DNA of 37,676 nucleotides from Priapulus caudatus (taxonomy: Eukaryota > Priapulida > Priapulimorpha > Priapulimorphida > Priapulidae), in contig NW_014578550.1 in assembly GCF_000485595.1 (NCBI RefSeq), positions 1 through 37,676 of the forward strand, given 5' to 3'. Positions 1 through 11,054 of the stretch are shown one piece after another. Position 1 is the first letter of the stretch; each line of letters begins with the position of its first letter. The translations under genes were made by a program, and so were the position numbers. The notes under the pieces were generated by a model that had not been told where the DNA came from, made no database searches, and saw only the letters and a program-made list of their open reading frames with translations.

Positions 1-3000
1 ATGGCTCCGTGTGCTGCAACAGTTAGGTCGACGTTTGACTGGCCAATAGAATTCCCTTCGGCCGTTTTATGACGCTTTCGACGGAAGCCGGCGAGCGCTG
101 ACAGCATGCGTCGTTTGCATGCGTTTAAAATCTGATATGGAAAATATTCACTTCCGCTGCTCAGCATCGCGCGACGATTCCCGAATCCCAGCTATGCTAA
201 TGTATGGCGCGAATGCGCCTGCAAACGTTGGTCGATCCGCTTGACTTAGCGCTAACTTAGAATTTTCTATCGGCGCGCTTTTTTATAACGTTTCGGACCT
301 GAAGCCGGGCAGCGCTGACAGCACCGTGTGCCATCGGTAAAATCTGTATATAAAAATATTCACTGTCGCCTTCTTCAGCCCATTCGCACGCGACGATTTC
401 CCCGAATCCCAAAAGCTATGGCTAAACTGTTATGGCGCGAATAGGCGCTCTGCAACGTTGGTCGACCGCTTGACTGGCAATATAATTTCCTTCGCCCCTC
501 GCTTTTTATACGGTTTTCGACTGAAGCCGGCGGCAAGCGCTGACAGCCACGTTGCATGCGCTAAAATCTGATATAAAATATTCACTTCGCGCTCTCAAGC
601 ATCGCGCGCACGATTCCTCTCGAATCCAGCTATGCCTAATGATATCGGCGAATTGCGCGCGGCAACGTTGCGTCGACGTGACTGCCGCAATAGGAATTTC
701 CTTCGCTGGCGTTTATGACTGTTCGACTGAAGCCGCGCGCAGGCTGACAGCCCACGTGTCGCATGGCTTATATAAGTCTGAATATAAAATATTCACTTCG
801 CTCTCAGCATCGCGCCGACGATCCCGAATCCCAGCTGTATGCTAAGTTTGCTATGGGGCCGAATGGCGCATTGCCCTCAAACGTGGTCGCACGTTGACTG
901 GCAATAGAACTTCCCTTTCGGCCCGTTTTACTACGCTTTTCGACTGAAGCCGGGCAGCTGGACAGCACCGTGTGCCATGCTGTAAAATCTGATATCAAAA
1001 TATTCACTTCGCCTCTCAGCAGTCGCGCGACGATTCCCCGAATCCCAGCTATGCCCCTAATGCTATTGCGGCCGAATGGCCGCTGCAAACTGTTGGTCGA
1101 CGTTGACTGCATAGAATTCTTCGCCCGATTTTTATACGCTTTCGACTGAAGCCGGCAGCTGACAGCCACGTCGTCCATCGGCTAAAATCTGCATATAAAA
1201 TATTCCACTTCGCCTCTCCAGCACTCGGCGCGACGATTCACCGAACCCAGCTATGCTAATGTATGCGCGCGAATGCCGCGCTGCCAACGTTGTCGACGTT
1301 TGACTGGCAATAAAATCTTCCCTCCCTCGGCCGTCTTTATACACTTTCGACTGCAAGCCCGGGCAGGGCTGACAGCACGTAGTGCATGGTTGAAATGCTT
1401 ATAAAAATATTTACTTCGCTCGTCAGAGCATCGCGCGACGATCCGAAATCCAGCTATGCTAATGTCATGCGAATAGGCGTGCAAACGTTAGTCGACGTGG
1501 CACTCGGCAATAGAAATTCCTTCGGCCGTTTTATACGTTCGACTGAAGCGGAGCAGCTGTGCCCTGACAGCAACCATGTGCATGCGTAAAATCTGATATA
1601 AAATATTCACTTCGCTTCTCAGCATCGCGCGACGATTTACCCGAATCCCAGCTATGCTACATGTCATGGGACCGCGAATGGCGCCCTGCCAACGTTGCCC
1701 GTCGACGTTGACTCGGCCAATAACAATTTTCTTCGGCCGTTTTTTATACGTTTCTCGCAACTGCAAGCTGGCAGGCTGACAGCCACGTGTGCATTGCGTA
1801 AAATCTGGATATAAAATATTCACTTCGCCCTCTCAGCATCGCCGCGACGCATTCCCCGAATCCCAGGCTATGCTAATGTATGCGGCGAATGTGCGCTGCA
1901 ACGTTGGTCGACAGTATGACTGTAGGCAATAGAAATTCCTGCGGCCGTTTTTATACGTTTCGACTGAAGCGGCAGGCATGAGCAGCACGTGTTGCATCGG
2001 TAAAATCTGATATAAAAAAGATTATTTCCACTTCGCTCTCTTAGCACGCGCGACGATCCGTATCCCAGCCTATTGCTAATGTCTTCATGGGCGGAATGCG
2101 CGCTGCCAAACGTTGCCGTCGACGTTGACTCGCAATTGAGAAGTTTTCCTTCGGCGTTTTTATACGTTGTCGACTGCAAGCCGGGGCTATGCCGACTGAC
2201 AGCACGTCGCTGCATGGTAAAATCCTGGATATAAAATATCACTTCGCGTACTCAGTCATCGCGCGACGCCATTCTCCGAATCCCAGCTATGCTAAGTATG
2301 GCGAATGCGCGCTGCAACGTTGCGTCGGACTTGACTGGCAATTCAGAATCTCCTTCGGCCGTTTTATGAACGTTTCGACTGAAGCGGGCAGGCTGACAGC
2401 CAGCGTGGCTGCATGCGTAAAATCTCGATATTAATAATATTCACTTCGCTTCTCAGGCATCGCGCGACGATTCCCCGAGATCCCAGCTATGCTAACTGTA
2501 TGGGCGAAGGCCGCTGCAAACGTTGCCGTCGCACGTTTGACTAGGCATAAAACTTCCCTTCGCTCCGTTTTTATACGCTTTCGACTGAAGCCGCGGCAAG
2601 TGCTGACAGCCACGTGTGTTGCATATCGCCGTAAATCTGATATAAATATTCACTTCGCCTCTCAGCATCGCGCGACGCATTCCCCGAATCCCAGCTATTG
2701 CCTAATGTATGGGCGAATAACTGGCCGCTGCAACGTTGGCTCGACGCTTGACTGGCCGCAATAGAATTTTCTTCGGCCGTTTATACGCTTTCGCACTGAA
2801 GCCGGACAGCGCTGATCAGGCACGGCTCCCGCTGGCCTGCCATGGTAAAAATCTATATAAAATATTCACTCTCGCTCTCAGCCATCGCTGCGACGTATTC
2901 CCCGAATCCCAGCTTATGCTAATGTCATGACGCGCGAATGGCGCTGCCCAACCTTGACGCTCGACGTTGACTTGGCCAATAGAATTTCCTTCAGGGCCGG

Positions 3001-3613
3001 TTTTAACGTTTCCACTGAAGCCGGGCAGGCCTCGACAGCACGTGTGCATGCGTAAAATCTGATATATAAATACTTCACCTTCGCGCTCTCTAGCATCGCG
3101 CGCATACGCATTCCCGAATCCCAGCCTATGCAATGTAATGCGCGCGAATGGACGGGCAACGTGAGTCGCACGCTTCGACTGGCCGCAATAGAATTTCCTT
3201 CGGCGCGCCTTATTTATTACGCTTTTCGCACTGAAGTCGGGCAGGCGGACAGCCACGTGTGCATTCGGTAACCATCTGATATAAAATATTCACTTCGCTC
3301 TCAGCCATCGCCCGCTGGCCACGCATTCCCCGAATCCAGCATATTGCTCCAATTATGGGCGAATGGCCTGCTGCAGACGCTTGGTCGTCACGTGTGACTG
3401 GGGCAATAGAATCTCCTCGCGCGCCCGATTTGTATTACGTTCGACTGAAGCCGGCAGGCTGATCGAGCACCGCTGCTGCGCATCGTAAAATCTGACTATA
3501 AAATATTCACTTCGCCTCTCAGGCATCGGCGCGACGATTCCCCGCAATCCCAGCCTATGCTAATTGTAGGCGTGAAATGCGCGCTGCAACGTGGTCGACG
3601 TTTGACTGGCAAT
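1..3613. repeat. Tandem satellite array, about 18 units
   Basis: The same unit recurs throughout. The landmark AACGTTG-GTCGAC falls near 17, 226, 452, 664, 880, 1088, 1287, 1484, 1691, 1899, 2109, 2317, 2521, 2731, 2950, 3158, 3377 and 3588, a mean spacing of about 210 bp. A by-eye consensus is only about 186 bp, because most copies carry extra single bases. Other landmarks are CTTCGGCCGTTTT, TTCGACTGAAGCCGG, AAATCTGATATAAAATATTC and CGCGCGACGATTCCC. No open frame persists between units, so I see no coding function. The array runs off the left edge. A centromeric, heterochromatic or intergenic-spacer role is possible but not shown. Confidence 0.95.
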
Positions 3614-3964
3614 CACGTGCGTGAATAACAACTGCGTTTCGGGAAATGGAGACGCTTCCTGGAAACCTGCCGGCAACCTATAAAACCAGTTTCCCGTCTA
3701 TAGGTTTCGCTTACCACCGTTTAAAACTCTTATTACGGATTCCAGTATGACTTCTTGCAACTGGAATCCTATGCTAAAAGAAGTTTCCGTCCCCCACCCC
3801 CCCTTTGGTTTCCGTTACACTGAAACTCTCTACTTAGGATTCAATGTATTCCGCCAGTCCGCGAATCCCTATATGGTATAAATATTTACTATGTATCGTT
3901 GATTGTGAACCAGCCTGGAACCGACAAGCCTTAACTAAACACACTATAATTATTATGCACATCT

Positions 3965-4072
3965 AGTATATATTATATATACTCACTATACTATATATAT
4001 AATATAAATACACACACACACGCTGTACCATACTATTCTATATATATATATAATATATATATATATTACATG
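3965..4072. repeat. TA-rich microsatellite with a short CA run
   Basis: Imperfect (TA)n tracts are interrupted by a CACACACACACA run near 4011-4022. Such tracts are prone to slippage and to cruciform formation. Confidence 0.85.
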
Positions 4073-4977
4073 TACAGCACTTTGCAGTCTCATGAATAGT
4101 ATATCTACGTCAATAGTTCGCGAACAGTCAGGAAGCGTCACAGCGTACGCGCTGGTTGACTAGAAAATCTCTTACTTATGTTGGACTCTTATGCTTAATT
4201 ATGAGCATTATGTTCATCTTCAATAAATACATAATAAATTAATGATTAAATAGCTATGCATACGTCATATGTGTTCATCCTACAGGGCAACCGCGCAACG
4301 CGAATTATGGGTAAAACGACGCCAGCGGAAAATAACCGGTAAGCCCAGAAATCTATATTCGTTATCATTACAAAATCTAGCCTAATCCATCGAATATACA
4401 CATTATTCTCAGCTGTCTTTAAAAAACATAACCAAGAACGGCAAGATCAATATGTCTTACTATTGTTGTTGTATAGTATTTGTCGTGAAACGTGAGTAAA
4501 ACAAAACAAGTATCGCATATATTTTTCCTATTACATACATAATATGTCGCACCATAATCACATGATGCTACAGTAATTACTATTAGTACTATTAGTGTTG
4601 CGCACATTTGCTCTCAGCGATCCTCACTTGAAATATTCCCCTATAGTTTGTTTTTGCCGTTCTAACATAATTACTTGCATTCACGATCACCACCTATGAC
4701 ACCACTTGCTACTGTAGGCCTATGTATAGTGTGGAATTAACACATGCTCCGACCAATTAGTTGTTAAATTACTTGTTAGTTGTTAGTTTGTCATTCGTCG
4801 TTCAGTTTATGGGAACTTGGAATGACCTTGATTCAATTTCGAAATGTTTAGAAGTGTGTATATATAAATTATAATGACTTGCATGCATGATGTTTTTAAT
4901 ATGTTTTTAGCATATTGTCTTGAACCTAGGCGCTTCAATGGTAAACATATCCAGTAACGTACTACTTAGTTGTTCTA

Positions 4978-5029
4978 CTCCCATTTCGTTTACACCCATT
5001 TCGCCTACTCTCATTTCGTCTACTCTCAG
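4978..5029. repeat. 15-bp minisatellite, about 3.3 copies
   Basis: Three successive 15-bp units at 4978-4992, 4993-5007 and 5008-5022 follow the pattern CTCCCATTTCGTCTA with one to three changes each, plus a partial fourth unit. Confidence 0.75.
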
Positions 5030-5258
5030 AATAAATAATAATTAATATAATACAGTACACGTGTGTCATTCCATCTTACCTCTAGGCTCTAGATAGATTT
5101 ATTTATTATATAAAAATTATTTTAAATTATATTGTAATTGAATTAAATTATATTAATATTAACTAATATATTATTATAATTTTATAATATTAAATTATGT
5201 TTTCTTCGTGGTCCTGCACTATGTATGCCAATCAAAACCATATTTTATTATTTATAGN

Positions 5259-7210
5259 CACAACCCCCCCGCCCTGCCGCCCCGCGAGAGAGGCCCGCGC
5301 CGCACGTTCAGAGGCGCCCCCCCATCCAGGACACAGATTCCTGGAGCGGGGCGGGCCACTGTAACGCCCGTTTCGGGTCGTCGCGAGCTCCGGTGACTCC
5401 CTTAAGGAACGGGCTCTGGCAAAGGTGTGGTGCGATGCGCGCAGTGCCACCTGGCACGTTTGTCGACCACCGACGCCGATACCATCGGCGGGAGGGCATG
5501 GTAGCTCCGTGCCCGATCCGGGGTGTGGACAGGCCTACCCAGGCGCGGTGCTGTACCGCTTGTCACACAAACCTGGCGGCCAGCGCACGCCTTGGTCGGG
5601 TCTAACCCGGATGGGCGCCAGACGGAGGTGCCGAGCGACACGTCCGACCCCGAGTACAGGGGCTGCGCGAAAGGCTACCTCCGGGAGAAGCGGCGCTACG
5701 GCAGAGCGCCCAGAAGGGCGTCGGCGTCACACCACCAGCCGGCCGACGCCATCCTCCGCCGGCGCGTAGGATGGCGGACATGACGCGCAGAATAGGCCGC
5801 CGCTGCATCCAGATCGGCCAAGCCTGTGCCTGCGCTGCGCCCCCGGGCCCCGCAAAGCGGGGTCCGCCCACCGAGGCGCACCTAAAGGCCAAAAGGTGCA
5901 CCGCGCCGTGGCATTGTGCTGCCTGCCAGGGGCGCTACGGTGTCCGTCGTCTGCTGCCGCAGGCGCGCGAGTCGTAGTCTGCCGCGAAGCCGCCCGCGCT
6001 CGTCGACCCCGGACGGAGCGCACGACGTCGGCTCAGCTGAAAGTCGCGCACCGTCCGACTCGAGACGGAGCGCAAACGGCGCTGGCGTGCAGCAAACACA
6101 GCGCCCGTTCGACTCCGGAACCGGCAGCCGTGCGATCGTCGACAGCAGCAAGCGACTGAAGCGGCGCCGGCTCGTCGATGGGGGCGAAGTCGGTGCGGCG
6201 AGACGGGAGGCAGCGTCGGCGAGACGATCGCGCACTGCTGCGACACTGACCCCCCAGTTGGTTCGGGCGCACCCGCGGAGTCCTCCGCGTGACGACGTCC
6301 GAGCCCAGCCATGAGCAGCTGGATCGCTCGAGCCGAATGCTCCTGGAGAACATTCCAGAACCGCGAACGGTCGTCGTTCCGGCGGTTCTGTAGCCCTGTG
6401 GGAGGAAACGACGGAGGCGAGTAAGCGGGCACTGGCATTGCCGCGAGTTCAGGCGCGCAAGACGGCTACGCCGCAACCGCGAACTCGTGCGCTATATGGG
6501 GGTGGAGCACCTGAGCAGCCGTTCCGCTTGGGCCCGAACACGTGCCGCTCGACCCAGCACACGCGCGCAGGGTGTCGAGATTGGCGGGCCACTGGAGAAC
6601 TCAGGAGGGCGGAAGCCTGCGCAATCCCTGTGGACCCAGCAGGACAAGTCACCCCAAAGTAGTGCAGTTAGATAGGGCGCCGGTGCACCGCTCGGAAGCC
6701 TTTGGATCGACCCTGACGTCGATCCTTGAGGGTGAGGATGTAGCGGTGGCATCGGGCCCTCGGTTCCCAGAGCCGGTGGAGGCTGTAGCCCTGGGTACCG
6801 GAGTGGGGAGATGGTTAATGTTTGTACATTGGTCAATTGTTTTGTCGTCATGTCTGTTTTGTCGGGGGTTTGCTTACGCGATCGAACACAACAACGGGGC
6901 TGCCATGCCGGATGCAGTGGGTCCCTGCTAGCGCAGAGAACGCGAAACACGTACGGCCCTGCCAGGTACAGGCGGGAAATTCGGTCGTTGTCTCGCGTGG
7001 TTAAGTTCGCCCCGGGTTGAGCGAAGCGGATAGATCGGAAGAAGAGAGAGCAGAGAAAGTACAGAGAAGATCGAGAGTTGGAGAGAGAAGAGAAAGACAA
7101 GAGATTTTGGGAGAGGTAGAGAAGAGAGAGTAAGAGCCCCACCGCGTTTCTGCTCGAGCGGCCGGTTCGGTGATAAAGCCCCGTTTTTGTCCTGGTCCGT
7201 TGTAGGGTGA
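5259..7210. other. GC-rich block, possibly a degenerate mobile element
   Basis: Composition switches from strongly AT-rich to strongly GC-rich exactly at the single N at 5258 and returns to AT-rich after about 7.7 kb. Long overlapping open frames exist on both strands, as expected for GC-rich DNA. None shows a reverse transcriptase, integrase, protease or clear zinc-knuckle signature that I can recognise. Short Cys/His-rich stretches appear in plus-strand frames (around 5430-5600 and 5880-5940), which hints at a broken zinc-finger or gag-like region. That is only a hint. A purine-rich GA tract closes the block at about 7030-7135. A degenerate retroelement, a contaminant or a mis-join are all possible. 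Confidence 0.4.
7028..7137 (+). repeat. Purine-rich (GA) tract
   Basis: About 110 bases are almost all A and G on the plus strand (GAGAGAGAAGAGAAAG-like). It sits at the right side of the GC-rich block. A triplex-forming or microsatellite-derived tract is plausible. Confidence 0.7.
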
Positions 7211-7752
7211 GTGAATAATAACAGTCTTAGGCCCTTAAGTAAACGTGTCGAGTCTGCACGAAATAAGCGAGGTGAGTTAGTCTATTTCGTGCGCGGCTGC
7301 AGCGGGATGGCAGCCGCCGATACCTTTACGTACTGTAGCCTATTGGCCGGACTGCGCGTTCATAGTCTATACTTGTGTCTACCTCTGTGTTTTACGTAGT
7401 AAATACAGCTTGGTTATACATGCGTAACCGCGAGATAGGGGCGCAGGGGGGAGTTGCCCTGCGGTGTGCATACGTGTCGTTACTCGTCCTGCACTGTTTG
7501 ACAACATCGACAGCTCAGGACGCTGAGCAACGACAGAACAGCGTTATTGCCGGGAGGCCGGTAGCTTGCAAAGCCGCTACGGTGGCCTAGCGACGTCCGG
7601 GGGCCGACACTGATCACGGCCAATACACTCTCCGGACACAACAATGGTGATAATATACATAAGAAGTGGTGTGCTAGCCATTGTGCTGTCGACCGTGGCG
7701 CCATCGGGTCCACCGAAGCCCCCGAAACGCTACCAATTGGCAATTACTTACA
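7211..7752. other. Mixed-composition flank, no gene seen
   Basis: The sequence grades from GC-rich back to AT-rich. Short open frames occur on both strands but none has recognisable features. Confidence 0.4.
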
Positions 7753-7934
7753 CGTTTCAGTATGAATTTTGGTAGGACAACTGTTTTATACAAGGTTTGG
7801 TCACTGTAAAGCTTCTACTTCTTAATTCTCGGTCTGTATTTTACAGACACTTCATAGCACAACCCATGCGGTAGTCATGCAGTAAGCATTGCTTTGTTAT
7901 TGTCCTATTTTAGATGAAAAATAGAGATATAATA
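7753..7934 (+). repeat. Direct repeat, copy 1 (about 180 bp)
   Basis: This segment, starting at a TTTCAGTATGAATTTTGG motif, is repeated almost base for base at 8192-8370, with about one to three differences. It includes the presumed end of an intron (TTGTCCTATTTTAG) and the first bases of a candidate exon. The duplication therefore copied an intron-exon junction and then broke off inside the exon. Confidence 0.9.
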
Positions 7935-7988
7935 GAGAGGAAGGGGAAACTAGGGGTGAAGAAGACAAAGTTCTACCCCGTCATCATC
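7914..7988 (+). pseudogene. Exon-like fragment, unrecognised product
   Basis: A strong acceptor (TTATTGTCCTATTTTAG) precedes ATGAAAAATAGAG, and a strong donor (GTAAGTATTG) follows at 7989. Only one frame is open between them and reads about 25 residues rich in Lys/Arg, including RDIIERKGKLGVKKTKFYP. It would leave one base of a split codon, compatible in phase with the exon-like block at 8838. That next block contains in-frame stops, so I treat the chain as a decayed gene. I do not recognise the protein. Confidence 0.4.
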
Positions 7989-8191
7989 AGTAAGTATTGA
8001 GATTAAGTAATTAGTACGATTACAATGGTCAACAATTTTTCAGAAGTTGTCTGCCTCTGGGATGAAAGATGCCAATTATTATAGATTTTGATTTGATGAA
8101 TCCCAATATGCTTAAAATTGCTGGTTGGCTTCAATTTTTGAGATATTTATATATTTCCATTTCACATGCAATTGTATTGGCATTACTGTAC

Positions 8192-8370
8192 AGTTTCAGT
8201 ATGAATTTTGGTAGGACAACTGTTTTATACAAGGTTTGGTCACTGTAAAGCTTCTACTTCTCAATTCTCGGTCTGTATTTTACAGACACTTCATAGCACA
8301 ACCCATGCGGTAGTCATGCAGTAAGCATTGCTTTGTTATTGTCCTATTTTAGATGAAAAATAGAGATAAA
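8192..8370 (+). repeat. Direct repeat, copy 2, with truncated exon start
   Basis: Near-identical to 7753-7934. Homology stops a few bases into the candidate exon (ATGAAAAATAGAGAT), after which the sequence diverges into a T-rich tract. The high identity implies a recent local duplication. Confidence 0.9.
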
Positions 8371-8454
8371 ATCTTTTTTTTAATCTCATGTTGTATGGGG
8401 ATCAAATACCCATCAGTACTTTTTGAAATTTAGGGAAGCAGAAATGTAATCATC

Positions 8455-8600
8455 AGATTTTAATATAATAATAATAGTGCCGTTTTTATATAGCACTTAA
8501 CACATGATCTGTCTCTAAGCGCTAATACAATACAGTAAGGATTATTACCCCTCGGTCAGGTACATTGGAAACCCGCCCAATAATGACATTGATTTTGTTT
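8455..8600. repeat. Probable dispersed repeat (TATATAGCAC...AAGCGCT type)
   Basis: The block has TTTTTATATAGCACTTAA, TCTCTAAGCGCTAATACAAT and GATTATTACCCC motifs in succession. Similar strings are common dispersed repeats in marine invertebrate genomes. That is recollection, not a search. No ends or target duplication could be defined. Confidence 0.35.
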
Positions 8601-8837
8601 ATATATCAAGGTTACTATATGGTTAGCATCTGACAAATATTAAATTCAAATGTGAAGTGTTTAATAGAAATAAATGAAGCCAAATTTTTGCCATACAGTT
8701 TATACAGCATGCTACAGAGCATGTACACATTTTATGCCTTCAAAATTGACATTTTTCTATCGTAAGGAAACAAGTTAACAAAACTGGTAAACCACCATTT
8801 ATATAATGTTCTATTGGGTTTATGTCTTCGTTTTCAG

Positions 8838-8946
8838 GGGCATGTTTGAAGACCCATGCAGGTGCTAATTAGGAGAACGACATAGAGTGATGCATTGGGG
8901 ATTTCCTGAAGCGAGCTGCCTTTCTCCCAGGGAGGGAAAATATAAG
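8838..8946 (+). pseudogene. Exon-like fragment with in-frame stops (copy 1)
   Basis: It is preceded by TTCGTTTTCAG and followed by AAG|GTAAATC. The likely coding frame reads KTHAGAN-stop-ENDIE-stop-CIGDFLKRAAFLPG. In the second copy (10475 onward) the TGA is CGA (Arg) but the TAG is shared. A shared stop and a private stop suggest the exon was already dead before it was duplicated and has decayed further since. I do not recognise the family. Confidence 0.5.
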
Positions 8947-9063
8947 GTAAATCAAGTTCATATATTTGTCGAGTGAATGTGGATTTCTATCACAAATAAA
9001 GGATCAGAGCAAAATTGGTCAGAACATAAAACATTTAGGATATTACATTCTTTATGATATTTT
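8846..9063 (+). repeat. Direct repeat copy 1 (218 bp), partner at 10475-10690
   Basis: From TTGAAGACCC to TTCTTTATGATATTTT this segment matches 10475-10690 with few substitutions and one 2-bp indel. It covers most of the exon-like block and the start of the following intron. Confidence 0.92.
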
Positions 9064-9402
9064 AATATGCTTCTTTAATATCAGAAATACAAACGCACAT
9101 GTTATCGCTGATATTGGGTTTTGTGATTGCTTACTATTGTTGGGAACCACCTAGCTAAGAACATTAAGTATGCTGGCTGAATCATACTAAAGTTTACTTA
9201 TGCTTATGGGCGAAAATTATTGTCTAAGCCAGTGGAAACTATGACCAATACAATATTTTAACCACTTTTTTATTCTGATATTTCCGGGTGAAAAATCAGA
9301 ACATGTCTTAATATTAAAATACAGTCAAGTATCTTAATATTTTTCTTAACAAATATTCAAACAGCTAGCCTACATACATTGATATAAGGTAGCACTGCCA
9401 GG

Positions 9403-9545
9403 AAAGTTCACTCCCAGAAGTAAGATGCTTGAAATGCAGCAGTGCACATAATCCTTGCTTTACATGATCCTCGGTTTTTGTTTTTCTTGCTATGGTGCCT
9501 GTGCACTGCATCATTCAGAGCATCCTACCTCCAAGAGTAAACTTT
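9403..9545. repeat. Imperfect inverted repeat (fold-back)
   Basis: The left arm 9403-9447 (AAAGTTCACTCCCAGAAG...CAGTGCAC) pairs imperfectly, at roughly 75-80 percent, with the right arm 9501-9545. The loop is about 53 nt. The arms end in AAAGTT/AACTTT and GTGCAC. It looks like an old fold-back or short TIR element. The loop is long and the pairing patchy for a typical microRNA precursor. Confidence 0.6.
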
Positions 9546-9733
9546 AATAATTCAAGATGAACGTTATTCATAGTGGGACCATTTTTGATTCACATCTTTT
9601 TTCTATGAGTATTCTTCTAGCACTAGCAGTAATAATCTGTTAAATAAACTGCAGAAGTTAATAGTTTCGAACTTGATTATCGAGAACATATATCATAACT
9701 GCTTGTTTCACAAATTTTGAAACTTTTTTCCAG

Positions 9734-9843
9734 CTGGTTTTAAAAAAGTGTGGGGAAATGCCAGGGACCAAAACACCAGGACCCTTAATGGAAGTGTACA
9801 ACTCCATGCACTTGCAAGCAAGCTTGCTAAACGCAAGCGTGAT
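9734..9843 (+). pseudogene. Exon-like block, unrecognised basic peptide
   Basis: The polypyrimidine-rich acceptor AACTTTTTTCCAG lies before it and the donor GTAAGTAG follows at 9844. With two bases completing a split codon, one frame reads GFKKVWGNARDQNTRTLNG and continues to SKLAKRKRD, a basic, protein-like stretch of 36 residues. A second frame is also open. It could be a live exon, but its entry phase does not match the exit phase of the block at 8838. It belongs to the same scrambled region. Function unknown. Confidence 0.4.
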
Positions 9844-10125
9844 GTAAGTAGTGCAAATGTGCATTAATTGATAGGAACTTTCATTGTTTACTATTTATTT
9901 CAGTATCTATTTGACTATTTCTGAATTTCATCACTTGAAAAATACAATGGCAAAAACCAAATTTTAATTCAACAAATAAGCGCTACCAGTCGATGTTTTA
10001 GTTTCTGTAAGTAAAATTAAAAAGCCTTCCTGGCTTCTTGTTTCTTTTTTGTTTCCCAGTTGATTAAATCTTATTAATATTTTGGTGGTTAATTTTACAT
10101 ATTATTTCTATTGCTATGCTTATAC

Positions 10126-10362
10126 CGCCTGGAAATCACCCAATCAGGCACATTCTTTGGTGGTGAAGCAATGACCCTTTCGGTATCATGCTCCTCTACC
10201 ATTTCCAACAGCTTTCTAGCATGAGGAGAGCGCGTATCTCTATAACATTCATCTAGTTCAGTTTTCATATTGGCTAATTTGGAACTTTCAAAAATGAATG
10301 GGACTTTCAACCGCTTTGCCCCATTGCCATTGTATGACACATCCTTCTCTGGTGATGTCAGA
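10126..10362 (-). pseudogene. Minus-strand exon-like block, about 79 codons
   Basis: Read on the minus strand, an acceptor-like ATACCAAG precedes TCTGACATCACC, and GTATAAGC follows as a possible donor. The frame between is fully open and has protein-like composition: PSLTSPEKDVSYNGNGAKRL, then ESSKLANMKTELDECYRD, then KLLEMVEEHDTERV, ending near NVPDWVISRR. It reads opposite to its neighbours. It lies next to the N at 10392 and to an inverted copy of sequence from 8.75-8.81 kb, so a local inversion or mis-join is likely. I do not recognise the family. Confidence 0.4.
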
Positions 10363-10398
10363 CTTGGTATTTGTTGTAAGCAATTATATATNAGAAAC

Positions 10399-10467
10399 AT
10401 TATATACGAATGGTGGTTTTAAGCAGCAGTTTTGTTAACTTGTTTCCTTACGATAGACAAAAATGTT
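10399..10467 (-). repeat. Inverted copy of 8745-8812
   Basis: TTTTGTTAACTTGTTTCCTTACGATAGA here is the reverse complement of the sequence at about 8756-8785, and flanking bases match with a small insertion. It abuts the direct copy beginning at 10475, so adjacent pieces of one locus lie here in opposite orientations. Confidence 0.88.
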
Positions 10468-10474
10468 CAATTGG

Positions 10475-10690
10475 TTGAAGACCCATGCAGGTGCTAATTA
10501 GGAAAACGACATAGAGCGATGCATTGGGGATTTCCTGAAGCGAGCTGCCTTCCTCCCAGGGGGGAAAAATATAAGGTAAATCAAGTTCATATTTGTCGAG
10601 TGAATGTGGATTTCTATCACAAATAAAGGATCAGAGCAAAATTGGTCAGAACATAAAACATTTAGGATATTACATTCTTTATGATATTTT
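10475..10690 (+). repeat. Direct repeat copy 2 (216 bp), partner at 8846-9063
   Basis: It matches 8846-9063 closely. The exon-like frame keeps the TAG stop but has CGA where copy 1 has TGA. Sequence diverges after TATGATATTTT at 10690. Confidence 0.92.
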
Positions 10691-11054
10691 GGTAATCACT
10701 ATTATGGGCTCTTCAAATTGGCAACACAGGCCAGCAATGTGAAAGTTTATGGTGGGACAATCCATGTAAAAACAACCAATTAGTTTGCAATTTGCCACCC
10801 GACCCCCTCAGATTTAGCAAAAATTCTGGGATAACCCCTAAAAATATAGGTAAAGGTCACTTAAAACACAAAATGTTGGGGATCCTCCTAGATGGGACTA
10901 AGGTTGATCCATGACCTTGAAGTTGGCATATTTTTTAAATTCACAAAAAGGGAGCCCTCAATCAAATGAGTCGCACTTTGTTTCTTTTGTAATTCCTAAA
11001 AGAGGGCAAAGTCTACTACTATTGTACAAAATATGATATGCTAATGCTAGGGGC
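10691..11054. other. Non-coding stretch, nothing recognised
   Basis: AT-rich sequence with no supported exon. GATCCATGACCTTGA and similar strings have a repeat-like feel, but I found no second copy in the window. Confidence 0.4.

Larger units (their letters stand above)
3614..5257. other. AT-rich non-coding stretch with microsatellites
   Basis: No supported gene. It contains TA/CA-rich microsatellite sequence at about 3965-4070. The first 250 bases after the satellite still look noisy. The rest is AT-rich unique-looking sequence that stops abruptly at the N at 5258. Confidence 0.6.

Noticed and set aside
375-3547. Many 60-150 codon open frames across the satellite
   Set aside because: They shift frame from unit to unit and reflect the insertion noise of the repeat array.
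7031-7050. Resemblance of AGATCGGAAGAAGAG to a sequencing adapter
   Set aside because: An extra internal triplet breaks the match and the sequence continues into a natural GA-rich tract, so coincidence is more likely.
6492-7142. 216-codon minus-strand open frame in the GC-rich block
   Set aside because: No recognisable domain; composition is explained by the GC-rich and GA-tract sequence on the other strand.
9403-9545. microRNA precursor
   Set aside because: The loop is about 53 nt and the stem has many mismatches; an old fold-back is a simpler explanation.
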